From the NCBI RefSeq assembly GCF_035046485.1, contig NC_085136.1, positions 222,088,853-222,152,852 of the forward strand: 64,000 nt of DNA, written 5' to 3'. Positions within the stretch are counted from its first letter, which is position 1; each line of letters opens with the position of its first letter. The DNA comes from Aedes albopictus. Taxonomy: Eukaryota > Arthropoda > Insecta > Diptera > Culicidae. Position numbers and translations under genes: made by a program. The notes below the pieces were generated by a model. It made no database searches, was not told where the DNA came from, and was given only the letters and a program-made list of their open reading frames with translations. Shown in pieces: positions 44,952-54,805 of the stretch.

Positions 44952-47900
44952 TTATAACCTAACAAACAATCTTCTTAGTCTAGTTTTAAAAACATCTATG
45001 GACACATTAAAATCAAATACATTAATAACACTGTTGAAGATATTACACATTGCCCTGATTGGTTCGTTCTGTCCGTACATTGTTCGATGGTAGTCTAACC
45101 GCAGAAAGTCGTGATTCCTCAGCACACGAGGGTGGACATTAAGCCTAACTTGTTGAAGTAAATTAGGAGAGTCGATAACATTTAATAATAGCTTTCCAAC
45201 GAAAGTTGCTTTTGAAAGAGAACGCCTGTTCGATAACGTTTCCAAGGCTATCAGGCGGCAACGGTCCTCATACGGTGGCAAGTTGTCAGGGTCATTCCAG
45301 GGGAGAAACCTTAAGGCGTATCGGATAAATCGTTTCTGCACGGCCTCAATTCGCCTGCTGCAGATTTCGGTGTAAGGGCACCAAACAATAGAGGCCGATT
45401 CTAATACAGAACGCACCAAACTCACATAAAGAGCACGTAAGCAGTATGGGTCATGGAATTCCGCTGCAATCCTAAAGATGAAACCTAGATTCCTATTAGC
45501 TTTCGCTATGATCGTTGAATAGTGATCCGAGAATGACAGCTTTGAATCAAGTAATACACCAAGGTCTTTCACAACAGAAACTCGTTCCAGTTCAATCCCA
45601 GAGATTTTGTAAGTCCACTTGATTGGAGTTTTCTTTCTGGAAAACGATATTACACAGCATTTAGAAGTGCTCACTGTCAGCATGTTTCTAGAGCACCAGT
45701 TTTGGAAGATATCTGCCAAACGTTGAAGCTCGAGGCAATCTTCTACCGATCTGATCAGCAAAAATATTTTGAGGTCATCGGCGTAGAGCAGCCTACACCC
45801 ATCTGGGAGCACAAAGCAAATGTCGTTGAAGAAAATCGAGAACAGCAATGGCCCAAGATTACTGCCTTGAGGTACTCCGGAGGAGGCGTGGTAGTTATCC
45901 GATGTTGCATTGCCAATTTTAACGTACAGAACGCGACTATCAAGGTATGACTCTAACCATGAAACGAATTTGGGTGGAGCACCTAGACGCTTCATTTTTG
46001 CCAACAAGATGTCATGGTTCACCAGATCGAACGCAGATTTTAAGTCGGTATATATGGTGTCGATTTGTCCTCCTGCTTCCATTTCCTTTAAAGCAAACGA
46101 TGTGAATTCGACCAAGTTAGTGTTAATCGACCGTCCAGGAAAGAAACCATGTTGTTCCTGCGCAATATAATTCTTCATGGCAAAAAATAGTACGCGGCTC
46201 ACCAAAGTCTCCAATAGTTTAGATCCAGCGCATAACGATGTTACCCCTCTGTAGTTCTTGATGTCCCGCTTATCACCTTTCTTGAAAGCAGGGAACATTA
46301 CTGATAGCTTCCAGCTTTCTGGAAATTTTCCCAGCGCTATGGATTTATTACAAATGATTTGCAAAGGATGCCACAGCGAACTTGCGCATCTCTTAAGAAG
46401 GATTGGTGGAATTCCATCTGGACCAGCGGCAGTTGATGATTTCAGTTTGTTGATCGCATAAAGGATATCATCTTCGTCAAAGCCAGGAAAGGACAAGGCA
46501 ACTACATCACTAGGGACATCATCAAGTGCAGCTCGAGTAAATTCTTCACCATCGAACTGTTGTTGAAACACACTACCAAAGTGTTTCGCAAAAAGGTTAC
46601 AAACTTCTTGTGGGCTGTTTGCAGTTTGCGATCCCAGAAACATGCTACAGGGAAGCCCGCTTTGCTTGCGCTTCTTATTCACAAAGGACCAAAATTGTCG
46701 AGGATTGCGCTTTAAATTAGACTGCGTTCGTCGGACGAATGTGTTGTAAAGCTTACGATTGAGAGACTTATACTTATTGCTAGCTAGCATAAATACTTGC
46801 TTCGTGTAAACATTTCTGTTGTTTGAAAAACGTCGGAGAGCAGCGGCGCGCCTTCGTTTCAAATGCCGTAGTTGACCAGTTGACCATGGTGGGTGACAAC
46901 GAGGTCGAAAGACAGGTACGTAATCCTGGAACATGTCGGTGAGCGTACTGTTGAATATAGCAACTGCAACGTTGACGTCATCAGCAGCTTCAAGATGAGA
47001 CCAATCCACATGCCTTAGAGCTAAGCTTAGCGCATGAAAATCTGCCTTACGAAAATTGAATTGCCCTGTGTCGTCTATTTCCTCAAATCGTACCGGCGGC
47101 GAGCAGTCCAGGAGAGACAGCATCGGGGGATGAAATGCGTCAGCATTTACCAACGGGTCCGAAACTGGAAGTATTTCACAAGAGTCATGTTTGTCGCCAC
47201 TCACGAATACAAGATCCAGAGTACGGCCAATAGAATTCTTGATCACATTTAGCTGCTTGAGATCCAGAAGGGACATGCCATCTAAGAGAGCAGAGCAGGC
47301 AACATGGAAACCAGATTCAACAGGATCGGGGAAGGCAAATCCTGAAGGAGCGGCATTCCAGACTAAATTCGGTTGATTGTAATCCCCAAACATCAGGATG
47401 GTATCAGCTGGTGATAAGCGATCAGAAATGGCTCTAACAGAAGCAAGATGATCTTCAATTGTAGATTTAACCGTGGCCTGATCAGGACTGAAATATACGA
47501 CACCGATGTAGACATCGACTCCACTCAAACCTATTTGGACGTAGACTTGGTCCAATTCGACAGTGGTCCGGACGTAGACTTGACTTGAAGAGAGATGATT
47601 AGCTGCAGCAATCAATACTCCCCCACCTCTCGACATTCCTGTGACGGCGAAATTTCGATCATCCCTGTATACCGCATAGTTGCTTCCGAATAATTGGGTC
47701 GATAGGTGTTGGTCGTTTAGCCACGTCTCCGTTAAAACGATGATGTCATATTCCATTTCAGATACTGCCAAGTAAAACTCGTCGATTTTGGTCCTCAGCC
47801 CTCGTGTGTTCTGGTAGTAAATTTTGAGCAGTGGTGACGAATTCATTTCTGACGCTGGGCGGGATGCTTTCTTTCCGTCGTGGGATTCATCACGTGAGTG

Positions 47901-47981
47901 GTTCATGGTCGTCGTAGAGCGGTTGATAGGTTGGTGCGAACTCTGGTGCAAATGGTGTTTTGACTGGAATGTGGTTCTCAT
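44952..47981 (-). CDS. LINE ORF2: endonuclease and reverse transcriptase
   Basis: A 1009-residue protein. The endonuclease/exonuclease/phosphatase domain occupies about residues 50-290: KIYYQNTRGLRTK, VLTETWLND (catalytic Glu), MFGDYNQPNLVW (Asp/Asn), GRTLDLVFVS and a DAFHPPM ending that corresponds to the SDH-P motif. The reverse transcriptase lies at about 500-770: LKSSTAAGPDGIPP, PAFKKGDKRDIKNYRGV, IYTDLKSAFDLVNHDIL (motif A), SSGVPQGSNLGPLLFS (motif B) and LLYADDLKIF (catalytic). A C-terminal region of about 220 residues follows with VKDLGVLLDSKLSF and W.PYTE.C..RIE.VQKRF. No RNase H is seen. It nicks the target and reverse-transcribes element RNA there. The start at 47981 is the first Met of the open frame; the first 45 residues are His/Ser-rich and may be dispensable. 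Confidence 0.93.
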   Translation of the reverse strand: MRTTFQSKHHLHQSSHQPINRSTTTMNHSRDESHDGKKASRPASEMNSSPLLKIYYQNTRGLRTKIDEFYLAVSEMEYDIIVLTETWLNDQHLSTQLFGSNYAVYRDDRNFAVTGMSRGGGVLIAAANHLSSSQVYVRTTVELDQVYVQIGLSGVDVYIGVVYFSPDQATVKSTIEDHLASVRAISDRLSPADTILMFGDYNQPNLVWNAAPSGFAFPDPVESGFHVACSALLDGMSLLDLKQLNVIKNSIGRTLDLVFVSGDKHDSCEILPVSDPLVNADAFHPPMLSLLDCSPPVRFEEIDDTGQFNFRKADFHALSLALRHVDWSHLEAADDVNVAVAIFNSTLTDMFQDYVPVFRPRCHPPWSTGQLRHLKRRRAAALRRFSNNRNVYTKQVFMLASNKYKSLNRKLYNTFVRRTQSNLKRNPRQFWSFVNKKRKQSGLPCSMFLGSQTANSPQEVCNLFAKHFGSVFQQQFDGEEFTRAALDDVPSDVVALSFPGFDEDDILYAINKLKSSTAAGPDGIPPILLKRCASSLWHPLQIICNKSIALGKFPESWKLSVMFPAFKKGDKRDIKNYRGVTSLCAGSKLLETLVSRVLFFAMKNYIAQEQHGFFPGRSINTNLVEFTSFALKEMEAGGQIDTIYTDLKSAFDLVNHDILLAKMKRLGAPPKFVSWLESYLDSRVLYVKIGNATSDNYHASSGVPQGSNLGPLLFSIFFNDICFVLPDGCRLLYADDLKIFLLIRSVEDCLELQRLADIFQNWCSRNMLTVSTSKCCVISFSRKKTPIKWTYKISGIELERVSVVKDLGVLLDSKLSFSDHYSTIIAKANRNLGFIFRIAAEFHDPYCLRALYVSLVRSVLESASIVWCPYTEICSRRIEAVQKRFIRYALRFLPWNDPDNLPPYEDRCRLIALETLSNRRSLSKATFVGKLLLNVIDSPNLLQQVRLNVHPRVLRNHDFLRLDYHRTMYGQNEPIRAMCNIFNSVINVFDFNVSIDVFKTRLRRLFVRL

Positions 47982-48110
47982 AAGGTTGTGTGCAGCATCT
48001 TCACCCGCCTCGGCAGAACATATACTTATATTTAGTTTACCTGAGGAAACTGAGTAATCACCGGAAATCCATTTTGGGCTAGGTTCTATCGTAGTGGCAT
48101 CGATTGATTG

Positions 48111-49559
48111 CTATGATGAATAGTCGATTCTTTGCTTGGCACGATTTAGGCGGTGCTGGAGAATAGGACATCTAGTGCTCCATGAGGAATGAGAAATATC
48201 CAGTTGGTTATCGGAATCCGTCTTATGTTGTTCATTATGTTTGAAGCAGTTTACACATTTGTAGTAACTTGACTCGCATTCGCTGAACTCATGACATTCT
48301 GCACACCTGGGGCAACAAGCAGGAGCAGTACAATCACTCGCTTTGTGACCATATTCAAAACAATTATAGCACTGGTTTACGTTTATGCTCTCCACGACAC
48401 GACAGCGACACCATCCAATATTCAAACGTTGCAGTTTGATTAGTCTTGCAAGTGAGCTCGCGTCTACCTCAATCAGTGCAGTCATCGGATTGGATTTATG
48501 CTTCTCGTTTTTCGTCAGTCGAACGACCTGCATCTCAAGGTCATGAAGTGACACATTTTGCTTTTTGATCATGTCAGCCAAATCGTCTTTAGTCACACTT
48601 TCATCGAATCCGATTATTTTCACACGTGGTTTGAGGGCATTTTGTATATCAACGGAATATTTCTCGTTCAATACTTTCTTTGCAGCAGATACCATCCTTA
48701 GAGCTTGCTCTCTAGTTTCGCATCGAATAAATGCTTCCCCTGACTCCTTGAAGCGAACGTTTTTCACGGCATAACTGACCGGATCGAGGTTCTGTTGAAG
48801 GTCACTTTTCGTTACTTCGACTGGTTGAGGTTCGAGCGGCTTGAAGCAAATTGTTTGCTCGATACGCATTATCGCACCAGACTTAGGGGCTAGACTACCT
48901 GGCACCACAGCAGGGTCGGGCTGAACAGGAGTGAGCCTGATATTGTTCACGTTTTTAGCCGATCTCGGTCCACGACGCTTCCCAGAGCGGAGCCAACCTC
49001 GGTCATCATCCAAGTTATCGTTTGAACATAGCATATCATCAGTTGCAATTGGGGTAATCGCAGAGACGGGAGTACTTAATCCTTTTCGGTGTGCGGAAGA
49101 AGAGTTTACCACTGGGGCTGATGCAATACTTCGTGTGCTACGAGCGACGTCTGCATAAGATCTTGCAACCACAGTAGTAGATTTCGACTGGAAGTTGGAA
49201 ACTTCTTTTTCAATGAGCTCTTTAACGCGCGACATCAAAGAGCTTTGGAGGATGTCGAGTTGGGATCTAACTGTTTCACTCAGTTTTGTGTCGAGTTCTT
49301 CGATTGATTTGCTCATAGCAGCCACCGTAGCTGCAATCTCAGTGGAATCATTTTTCAGTGCATTCAGATCAATTTGACTCTTACGACAGTCAAAACACAT
49401 ATACTTCAGCCCCACATTTTGCCTTAAAGCAGTCACTGCTGAGGAGTGCAGGTCGGAACATTTCGCATGGAAGATCTTGTGGCAGCCACCGAAGCAGTAA
49501 ACCCGATCGTTTTCAGCAATAATCTTCTGTATGCACACGCTACACAGTACCGACGTCAT
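48111..49559 (-). CDS. LINE ORF1: PHD-like and zinc-knuckle RNA-binding protein
   Basis: A 482-residue protein. The N-terminus (residues 1-60) is a PHD-like zinc finger: CSVCIQKI, RVYCFGGCHKIFHAKC and YMCFDC. A coiled-coil-like stretch with repeated heptads follows at about 75-130 (SIEELDTKLSETVRSQLDIL). The middle is Ser/Ala-rich and basic. An RRM-like region lies at about 250-390 (VKNVRFKESGEAFIRCETRE; KIIGFDESVTKDDL). The C-terminus has zinc knuckles CYNCFEYGHKASDC, CCPRCAECHEFSEC and CVNCFKHN. ORF1 proteins of Jockey/CR1-like LINEs bind element RNA and form particles. It is intact, and is followed by ORF2 after about 130 bp. Confidence 0.9.
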   Translation of the reverse strand: MTSVLCSVCIQKIIAENDRVYCFGGCHKIFHAKCSDLHSSAVTALRQNVGLKYMCFDCRKSQIDLNALKNDSTEIAATVAAMSKSIEELDTKLSETVRSQLDILQSSLMSRVKELIEKEVSNFQSKSTTVVARSYADVARSTRSIASAPVVNSSSAHRKGLSTPVSAITPIATDDMLCSNDNLDDDRGWLRSGKRRGPRSAKNVNNIRLTPVQPDPAVVPGSLAPKSGAIMRIEQTICFKPLEPQPVEVTKSDLQQNLDPVSYAVKNVRFKESGEAFIRCETREQALRMVSAAKKVLNEKYSVDIQNALKPRVKIIGFDESVTKDDLADMIKKQNVSLHDLEMQVVRLTKNEKHKSNPMTALIEVDASSLARLIKLQRLNIGWCRCRVVESINVNQCYNCFEYGHKASDCTAPACCPRCAECHEFSECESSYYKCVNCFKHNEQHKTDSDNQLDISHSSWSTRCPILQHRLNRAKQRIDYSS

Positions 49560-49870
49560 TCTGGCGAGCGGCCCACCTGCTGCCCTGCCGCGCGGTCTTC
49601 GCCCTAAAGCGGGCCTTTATGATAAAACAATACTGTTCCAGCTGAAGACGTTGTTTATCACTTTAGTTTATAACTTCACACGAAGAGAACTTTTCCAAAT
49701 TTGATCGCACAGATTCACGAACAGTGTCTTTCGAAAGGAAATTTTGTAAACTACACAAACGTACAAAAACTTTTCAAAACCATGGGCTACAACAACTTTA
49801 AAATGCTGATGAACACGGCGGATCGTACGACCATAGCTCACACAACGCCGCTATCAGTATAATATCACAG

Positions 49871-51929
49871 ATTCAAAATTAAATGTAGATCAATAGGTAA
49901 TATTTTTTTTTATAATACTTTTATTTACTTTTGATCTGCACTAATGAGCCCATCATCCTTTTAAAATATTGCGAAATCCTGTATAATATATACGTGTATT
50001 TATTTGTTTTCCGATGACATATACCTACCATTCCGCGTGTACATGCCTTCTACACCTGGAAAGTATGGTATCGAAATATAGTGCTGTGTATTCATTGATT
50101 GTCAGTATATCACAAACTTTGAATACTGGTAAGAAGCAGAGAAGCCCGAAAAAGAATTAGGCAGACGAGTTGTGATCGAAGAGGTTACGACGAATAACTT
50201 TTTTTACATTCTCTGATTTGGCGAACGACTTATGGGATGTGGATTTTCTTCGGAATATCATTAATAATGCATCCATCTGTGCATGTGTATGGTGAATTGA
50301 TTTTAAAACCATTAGGAAGTAGTGGGAGGAAAGTGTTCAACTTGGCCAACTCCTTAACAAAACATTTGCTTTTCAACAGATTTTCGAAACGTATCATATA
50401 TTGACTAGACGACTAGACATACAACTGTTCTAGTAAAAATAAGAACTGAAATTTATTTATCCTCCTTAGGTATACTGCTGGTCAACTGATCCCTCGTTAA
50501 AACAGAAACGATCGTTTTCAAGTACCTGGAGCCCGAACTTATTTTCATGTCTCTGACGCGTTTTATGCTGCCGTTGTGGTGTTGTTGTGAATGCATGTGG
50601 TTTGGATCATAAGTTTGTCCTTTGTCGCGTTCAGTTCATTTCTGTGTGGAATGGGTTTAAAGCTTCTGCTCCCTAATGGGGTGGAAACGCGCGACAGAGT
50701 ATCTTTTATTAGACATGTTTTTGTATAGAAAAGTGGACGGTTGTGCGCGGAACTTAGTGTTTATTGATCCATTGTCAGATCACATCACCAAACATAGGTG
50801 GCTGCTAGAATGACAATGTACCCTAGCCTACTAACAAAAATTCCTTCCCAAGACAATCGTGGAGACTCTGGGATTCCCGATCTCTATAACAACGGTTGTC
50901 TTACTAACATTCCCTTCCCTCCTCGATGACCATGAGGACGTGGCCAGCGCCGTTATTGACATTATTAAAATTGCGAGTTCTCGAATTGTGCACATTGAGA
51001 ATAGTAAGCTAGTCCCAAGCCCTTATCATTGATGCCTTATGCAATTTCGATTGCTCTGGCCAAACACGGAGTAGCTACTACGAATTGTGTGGTCATCTAT
51101 GCTCATGCTCTGGCGCGTTTTATGCTGCCGTAGAATGTAGCATGAGGAATCATAAAGTAGGGGAACCTTACACGTTTTCTGATTTTGTCGTACAGGCTAA
51201 CGCTGAAGGAGAGCCTGTTGTTGCCATAATAAACAACAATGATTTTTTCGAGCTCAGCATTTAGATGGAACCATCTGTTTTGAATAAGATCAAACCTGGA
51301 CCTAAAATATCGGAAGTCAAACAGATACGCTTCGCCGGTAGAAGTTTTGGTTTTTGGACACGAGCAGGCTTGACAGAAACTCCCTCGCGAGAAAATGAGG
51401 AAGCGATTTTGGCGATTTTCTGAGGAGTGAAAATAAAACTCAGAAATCACAACGCAAATCCTCAACAGCACCGAGCGTGAGCTTGCCGCGCAGCGAGGAG
51501 TTCATCCAACACTCATAATTGCTTGTTGTGTTTCTCACGTCCACTCACACTCAAAAAGCTCTCACGAGTTCCACTCCCATACAAAATAAGACTCTCGAGG
51601 CGAAAATCGCACTCAAAAACCCGAAATAATCATCGGCTCTTTTTTCGTTCCCCTCTTCCTCGCTCAGTTTTTATTGCCTCTCTGTTAGGGGTTCGTTCGC
51701 TCCCTCGCAACGAGGCAAAAGCAAAACACCGCTCAAGAGCATGTTGCAAAACTCTTTTGATTTCGAGGAGGATTATCAAGCCTGGACACGAGCGCTCAAA
51801 TGCCAAAAACGGCGAACACCAGAAACAAAAATGACAACATAAATGATGGGATGCTTGCGCTCGTTGCGTGCATAACGGCACAGAGAAACTGACGTAACAC
51901 TTTATAAACAACAAACAGAACGAATTATA
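49871..51929. other. Unassigned repeat-like DNA
   Basis: GACGCGTTTTATGCTGCCGT at about 50556 and GGCGCGTTTTATGCTGCCGT at about 51113 are near-identical copies followed by diverged sequence, as in an old direct repeat. 50820-51100 reads like a transposon remnant (CCTAGCCTACTAACAAAAAT, GACCATGAGGACGTGGCCAG). The 51480-51900 part is CTC/GAG-rich with ORFs on both strands but no motif. No gene call is made. Confidence 0.4.
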
Positions 51930-52053
51930 TTAACCCTAAAAGGGATACCTTCATGGCCTCAGTTTCGTCACCTCGCTGAGTGTATTCCATCATAGACGAG
52001 CTCTGAAAGGCACCTGGGGTCCAATGGACCCCAGGTATCCCTTTTAGGGTTAA
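51930..52053. mobile_element. TTAA-flanked MITE with GTATCCC ends
   Basis: TTAACCCTAAAAGGGATACC on the left mirrors GGTATCCCTTTTAGGGTTAA on the right, a 20-bp perfect arm. The interior contains GGGGTCCAATGGACCCC, a second palindrome. The length is 124 bp. TTAA fits piggyBac-type mobilisation. Confidence 0.9.
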
Positions 52054-54385
52054 AAATCATCGTTACGAAATCACTATCGCCCAATGCTAATCATGCTGTG
52101 TTTGGACAAGCCGTCACTAGATGGCGGTAGTGAGTAAACGTCAAAAAGGAGCAAAAACTATGCCAGCGCCGCGACTGGTCAATTGACTAACTTTCGAATG
52201 CTTGAATCAACTGTTAAAAAGGTAATCGATGGGAAGCGAGTAGAGTGTGATGTCTGTTTCTCTGTGATAACGGTATACTCTGATATGACAGTTTTACACA
52301 TGGCAGAAAGCAAAGATTAACGTCTTTTCTCCATGTCTCAACCATGGAAATCTATTCTAAACAGCGCAAAGTGAAATTGGACCGCTAGTGTGTACCAACT
52401 TGATAATGACCCAAACCCTTTTATCATTTTCCGTTTCCAAACCAATAACAAATGCTGCAACGCGACATTTAATCATCATCGTACCACGAAACAGGAAACA
52501 AAAGAATACCGCAAATGTTTGAGTAATTTTACCGCTGGGAATTGATTCAAGACCATTTTCACGGAGAATCACAATGCCATACATAATCGATAAGCGTTGG
52601 TTTGGGATACAAACCACACGGTCAAGGACGCAATAGGTGCGCACCAGCAGCCGTCACACTACAGTGCAATTCACATTCCGGCTGCGAAATGGTTCATGCA
52701 TATTAAATGCTGCACACTTGAAGCAACAACGACGACGTCACTGTATGGTCATTGGTCGCTTGGGAAAAACAACACAATTCACGTGCCGTGCCGTGCTGCA
52801 GTCCACCATCAGGTTCTGAGCTCGAGAATATCGTTAGAATTTCTCTTCCACCGTGCGCAACCGTTCCTTTCCACTAGCACCCGCCGCCACTCGGGTCCAA
52901 TCTGTGAACTATCCTAGTGGAAAAGCGTGCAAAACAACTTGTTTTTCTCCGAGGTGTTTACCATTCGTCGATCCGTCTATACAGATATCATTTGTTACAG
53001 TCTACCCCACTAGAAATCATCTACTGCTATGTGAATTTGATCTGTTTCAACGAGTGAAAAAAAAACAATCCGTCATTGATGTATTTTGGACACAACCAGT
53101 TGCAATATTACAGGTATTATATGGTTTAAATGGTTTATTTTTATTCTCAGTTTGAAGAATGATGAAACTACTTTTTCAATGTTTTATCGTCAAACGTAGC
53201 AATGGGAAAGTCAACTGAAAAAGTTCACTAAAACCATTAGTTACCAGATAAACTAGCTTCTGGAAGAAGATGTCCGTAATAAGAAAAACACGTTTCTGTA
53301 CAGGTGACAAGAAACACAAAAATCTCCCATAAAATGGGTAATTTATTGAAACTTACGAAGAGACAAAAGAAGCACAATGTGGTTCGGCAGCTCAATTATA
53401 ATACATCGACAGACTAAGTGCCCGAAACACCATCAAAGTTTCATGGGTGAGATTCGGAAAATATACCCGGGGAAAAGGGGCAAATGAAACCTGCCCTTGT
53501 TTCAACTGTTTCACAGTAGAGTCCCGTGTAGATTTCGATCCCCGATTCTGACTCTGAACCAAAAGTCCCACAGCAAATCGTACTTTTGTGTCTTTGGCTT
53601 AGCCTTACAGTAAATTTGCCGTTCAATTGGAGCTGCTGCATATTTCATGTTGTTTGTGGGGCTCTTTGGGATCGGGAAAAAGTTCAGTTCTACTTTCACA
53701 GCATTCTCCGAAAAGCTTCCAATTGCCTTTCCGATGGAACATGCACAAAGCGGAATAACAACCGACTGACTACAAAAGATCGATTGTTTCATCCATTTTC
53801 TATCGAGCAAATAATAAAAACGCCAGGTGGTTCTTGCTGCGGCATCAGGATAGCAAATATCGCCTGCAGATCGGGATTTAACGATGTGCATTCACATTTT
53901 TCAGCCAGCAGGCAGGGGTCGCCATCGTCGTGTGCATTGCATCGGTTGGTTTTGTGCAACTGGTGCTTGCCAAAGGTTTCAGTACGAGAACTATGGACTT
54001 GTTCTACTAGAAAATGCCCTGCCCACAGACAACCATCTGACCGCGTTCAAGCGACGGGTGGTTTCCCAGAAATAAAACTTAATTAATTTATAGCTACAAT
54101 CAGGGATGGATTCCAGCTGGACGCTTCGTTCGCCTATACACTTGGCAAGGAAAACTGTGCAGAGATACAAAAAGTGTGTTGAGATCAACCATTCAGTGCA
54201 AGTGAATTTGTTTGGATTAAATGAAACCCTGGCTTTACGATTTCAATAGAAAGCGTCTGTTGGGAGCTTTGGTTTGAACGCGTCTTTGAAGTCAACGATT
54301 TTTCCTAGTGGCATTTACCTATTATATTCTTTGTTATTGCACATCAAATAAATATACATAACACCGCTAAAGCCTGCGAATTATC
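52054..54385. other. 2.3 kb without an identifiable gene
   Basis: Base composition is less AT-rich than the surroundings. The longest ORFs (53586-54086 plus, 166 codons; 53511-53891 minus, 126 codons) overlap one another on opposite strands, and neither shows a known motif, signal peptide or splice context. Motif TGTATTTTGGACAC at about 53083 recalls the 12-kb region. This is the least repeat-like stretch of the window and could hold untranslated or regulatory host sequence. Confidence 0.35.
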
Positions 54386-54628
54386 GGCTGTTCGGGTCCG
54401 TATGAAGTTGATCATCAATATTAATTTCTTTTCCCGTTCAGCCTAGATAGCTGTGTAGTGTCGGTAGCGGTTGTCTCAATTGGCTAAGAATAACACTACG
54501 GACCACCTGTTCCAGGGGTAAAAGTCCACTAAACAGGGAACCCCAATCCAAGGTGTCAGGCGACCCGTGCTGATGGATGAATGGTTGAGGGGGTTTAAAA
54601 TATGCTCGATCTTTAACGGAGCCCGTAA
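54386..54628 (+). repeat. LOA-type LINE 5' region fragment
   Basis: Shares CGTATGAAGTTGATCATCAA, GCCTAGATAGCTGTGTAGTG, TCTCAATTGGCTAAGAATAA and CACTACGGACC with 63283-63531, where the sequence leads into a LOA-like endonuclease. Here it stops near TAACGGAGCC and no coding region follows, so it is a truncated 5' piece. Confidence 0.7.
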
Positions 54629-54805
54629 CGTAGGTAGATCGCCTTTATATGTTGCGTTACGGTTCAAGATCTACCAAACCGAACCCTAGTGACATCCGGT
54701 TTGTCAAGTTGGGGTAATGTGTTTTGGTAATAAGGATTCATGGTACAAAGTCCTTGTTACTGGTGACAGTTTCTAAAATTGCATTTATTCTGCCTTGCTG
54801 ATTTT

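Larger units (their letters stand above)
44893..49870 (-). mobile_element. Full-length LINE with two intact ORFs (Jockey/CR1-like)
   Basis: Organisation on the minus strand: a 5' leader of about 300 bp, ORF1 (48111-49559), a spacer of about 130 bp, ORF2 (44952-47981), a 3' UTR of about 60 bp and an AATATAATATAATAATATAA-like tail next to copy B. Both ORFs are uninterrupted, so this copy could be mobile or recently so. The 5' boundary near 49870 is approximate. Clade placement between Jockey and CR1 is by domain layout only. Confidence 0.85.

Noticed and set aside
51103..51471. 122-codon ORF (minus) as a gene
   Set aside because: It overlaps an old direct repeat segment and shows no motif. Opposite-strand ORFs are of similar size.
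53511..54086. Protein-coding gene at 53.5-54.1 kb
   Set aside because: The plus (166-codon) and minus (126-codon) ORFs overlap. Neither has a known motif, and their length is not exceptional for this composition.
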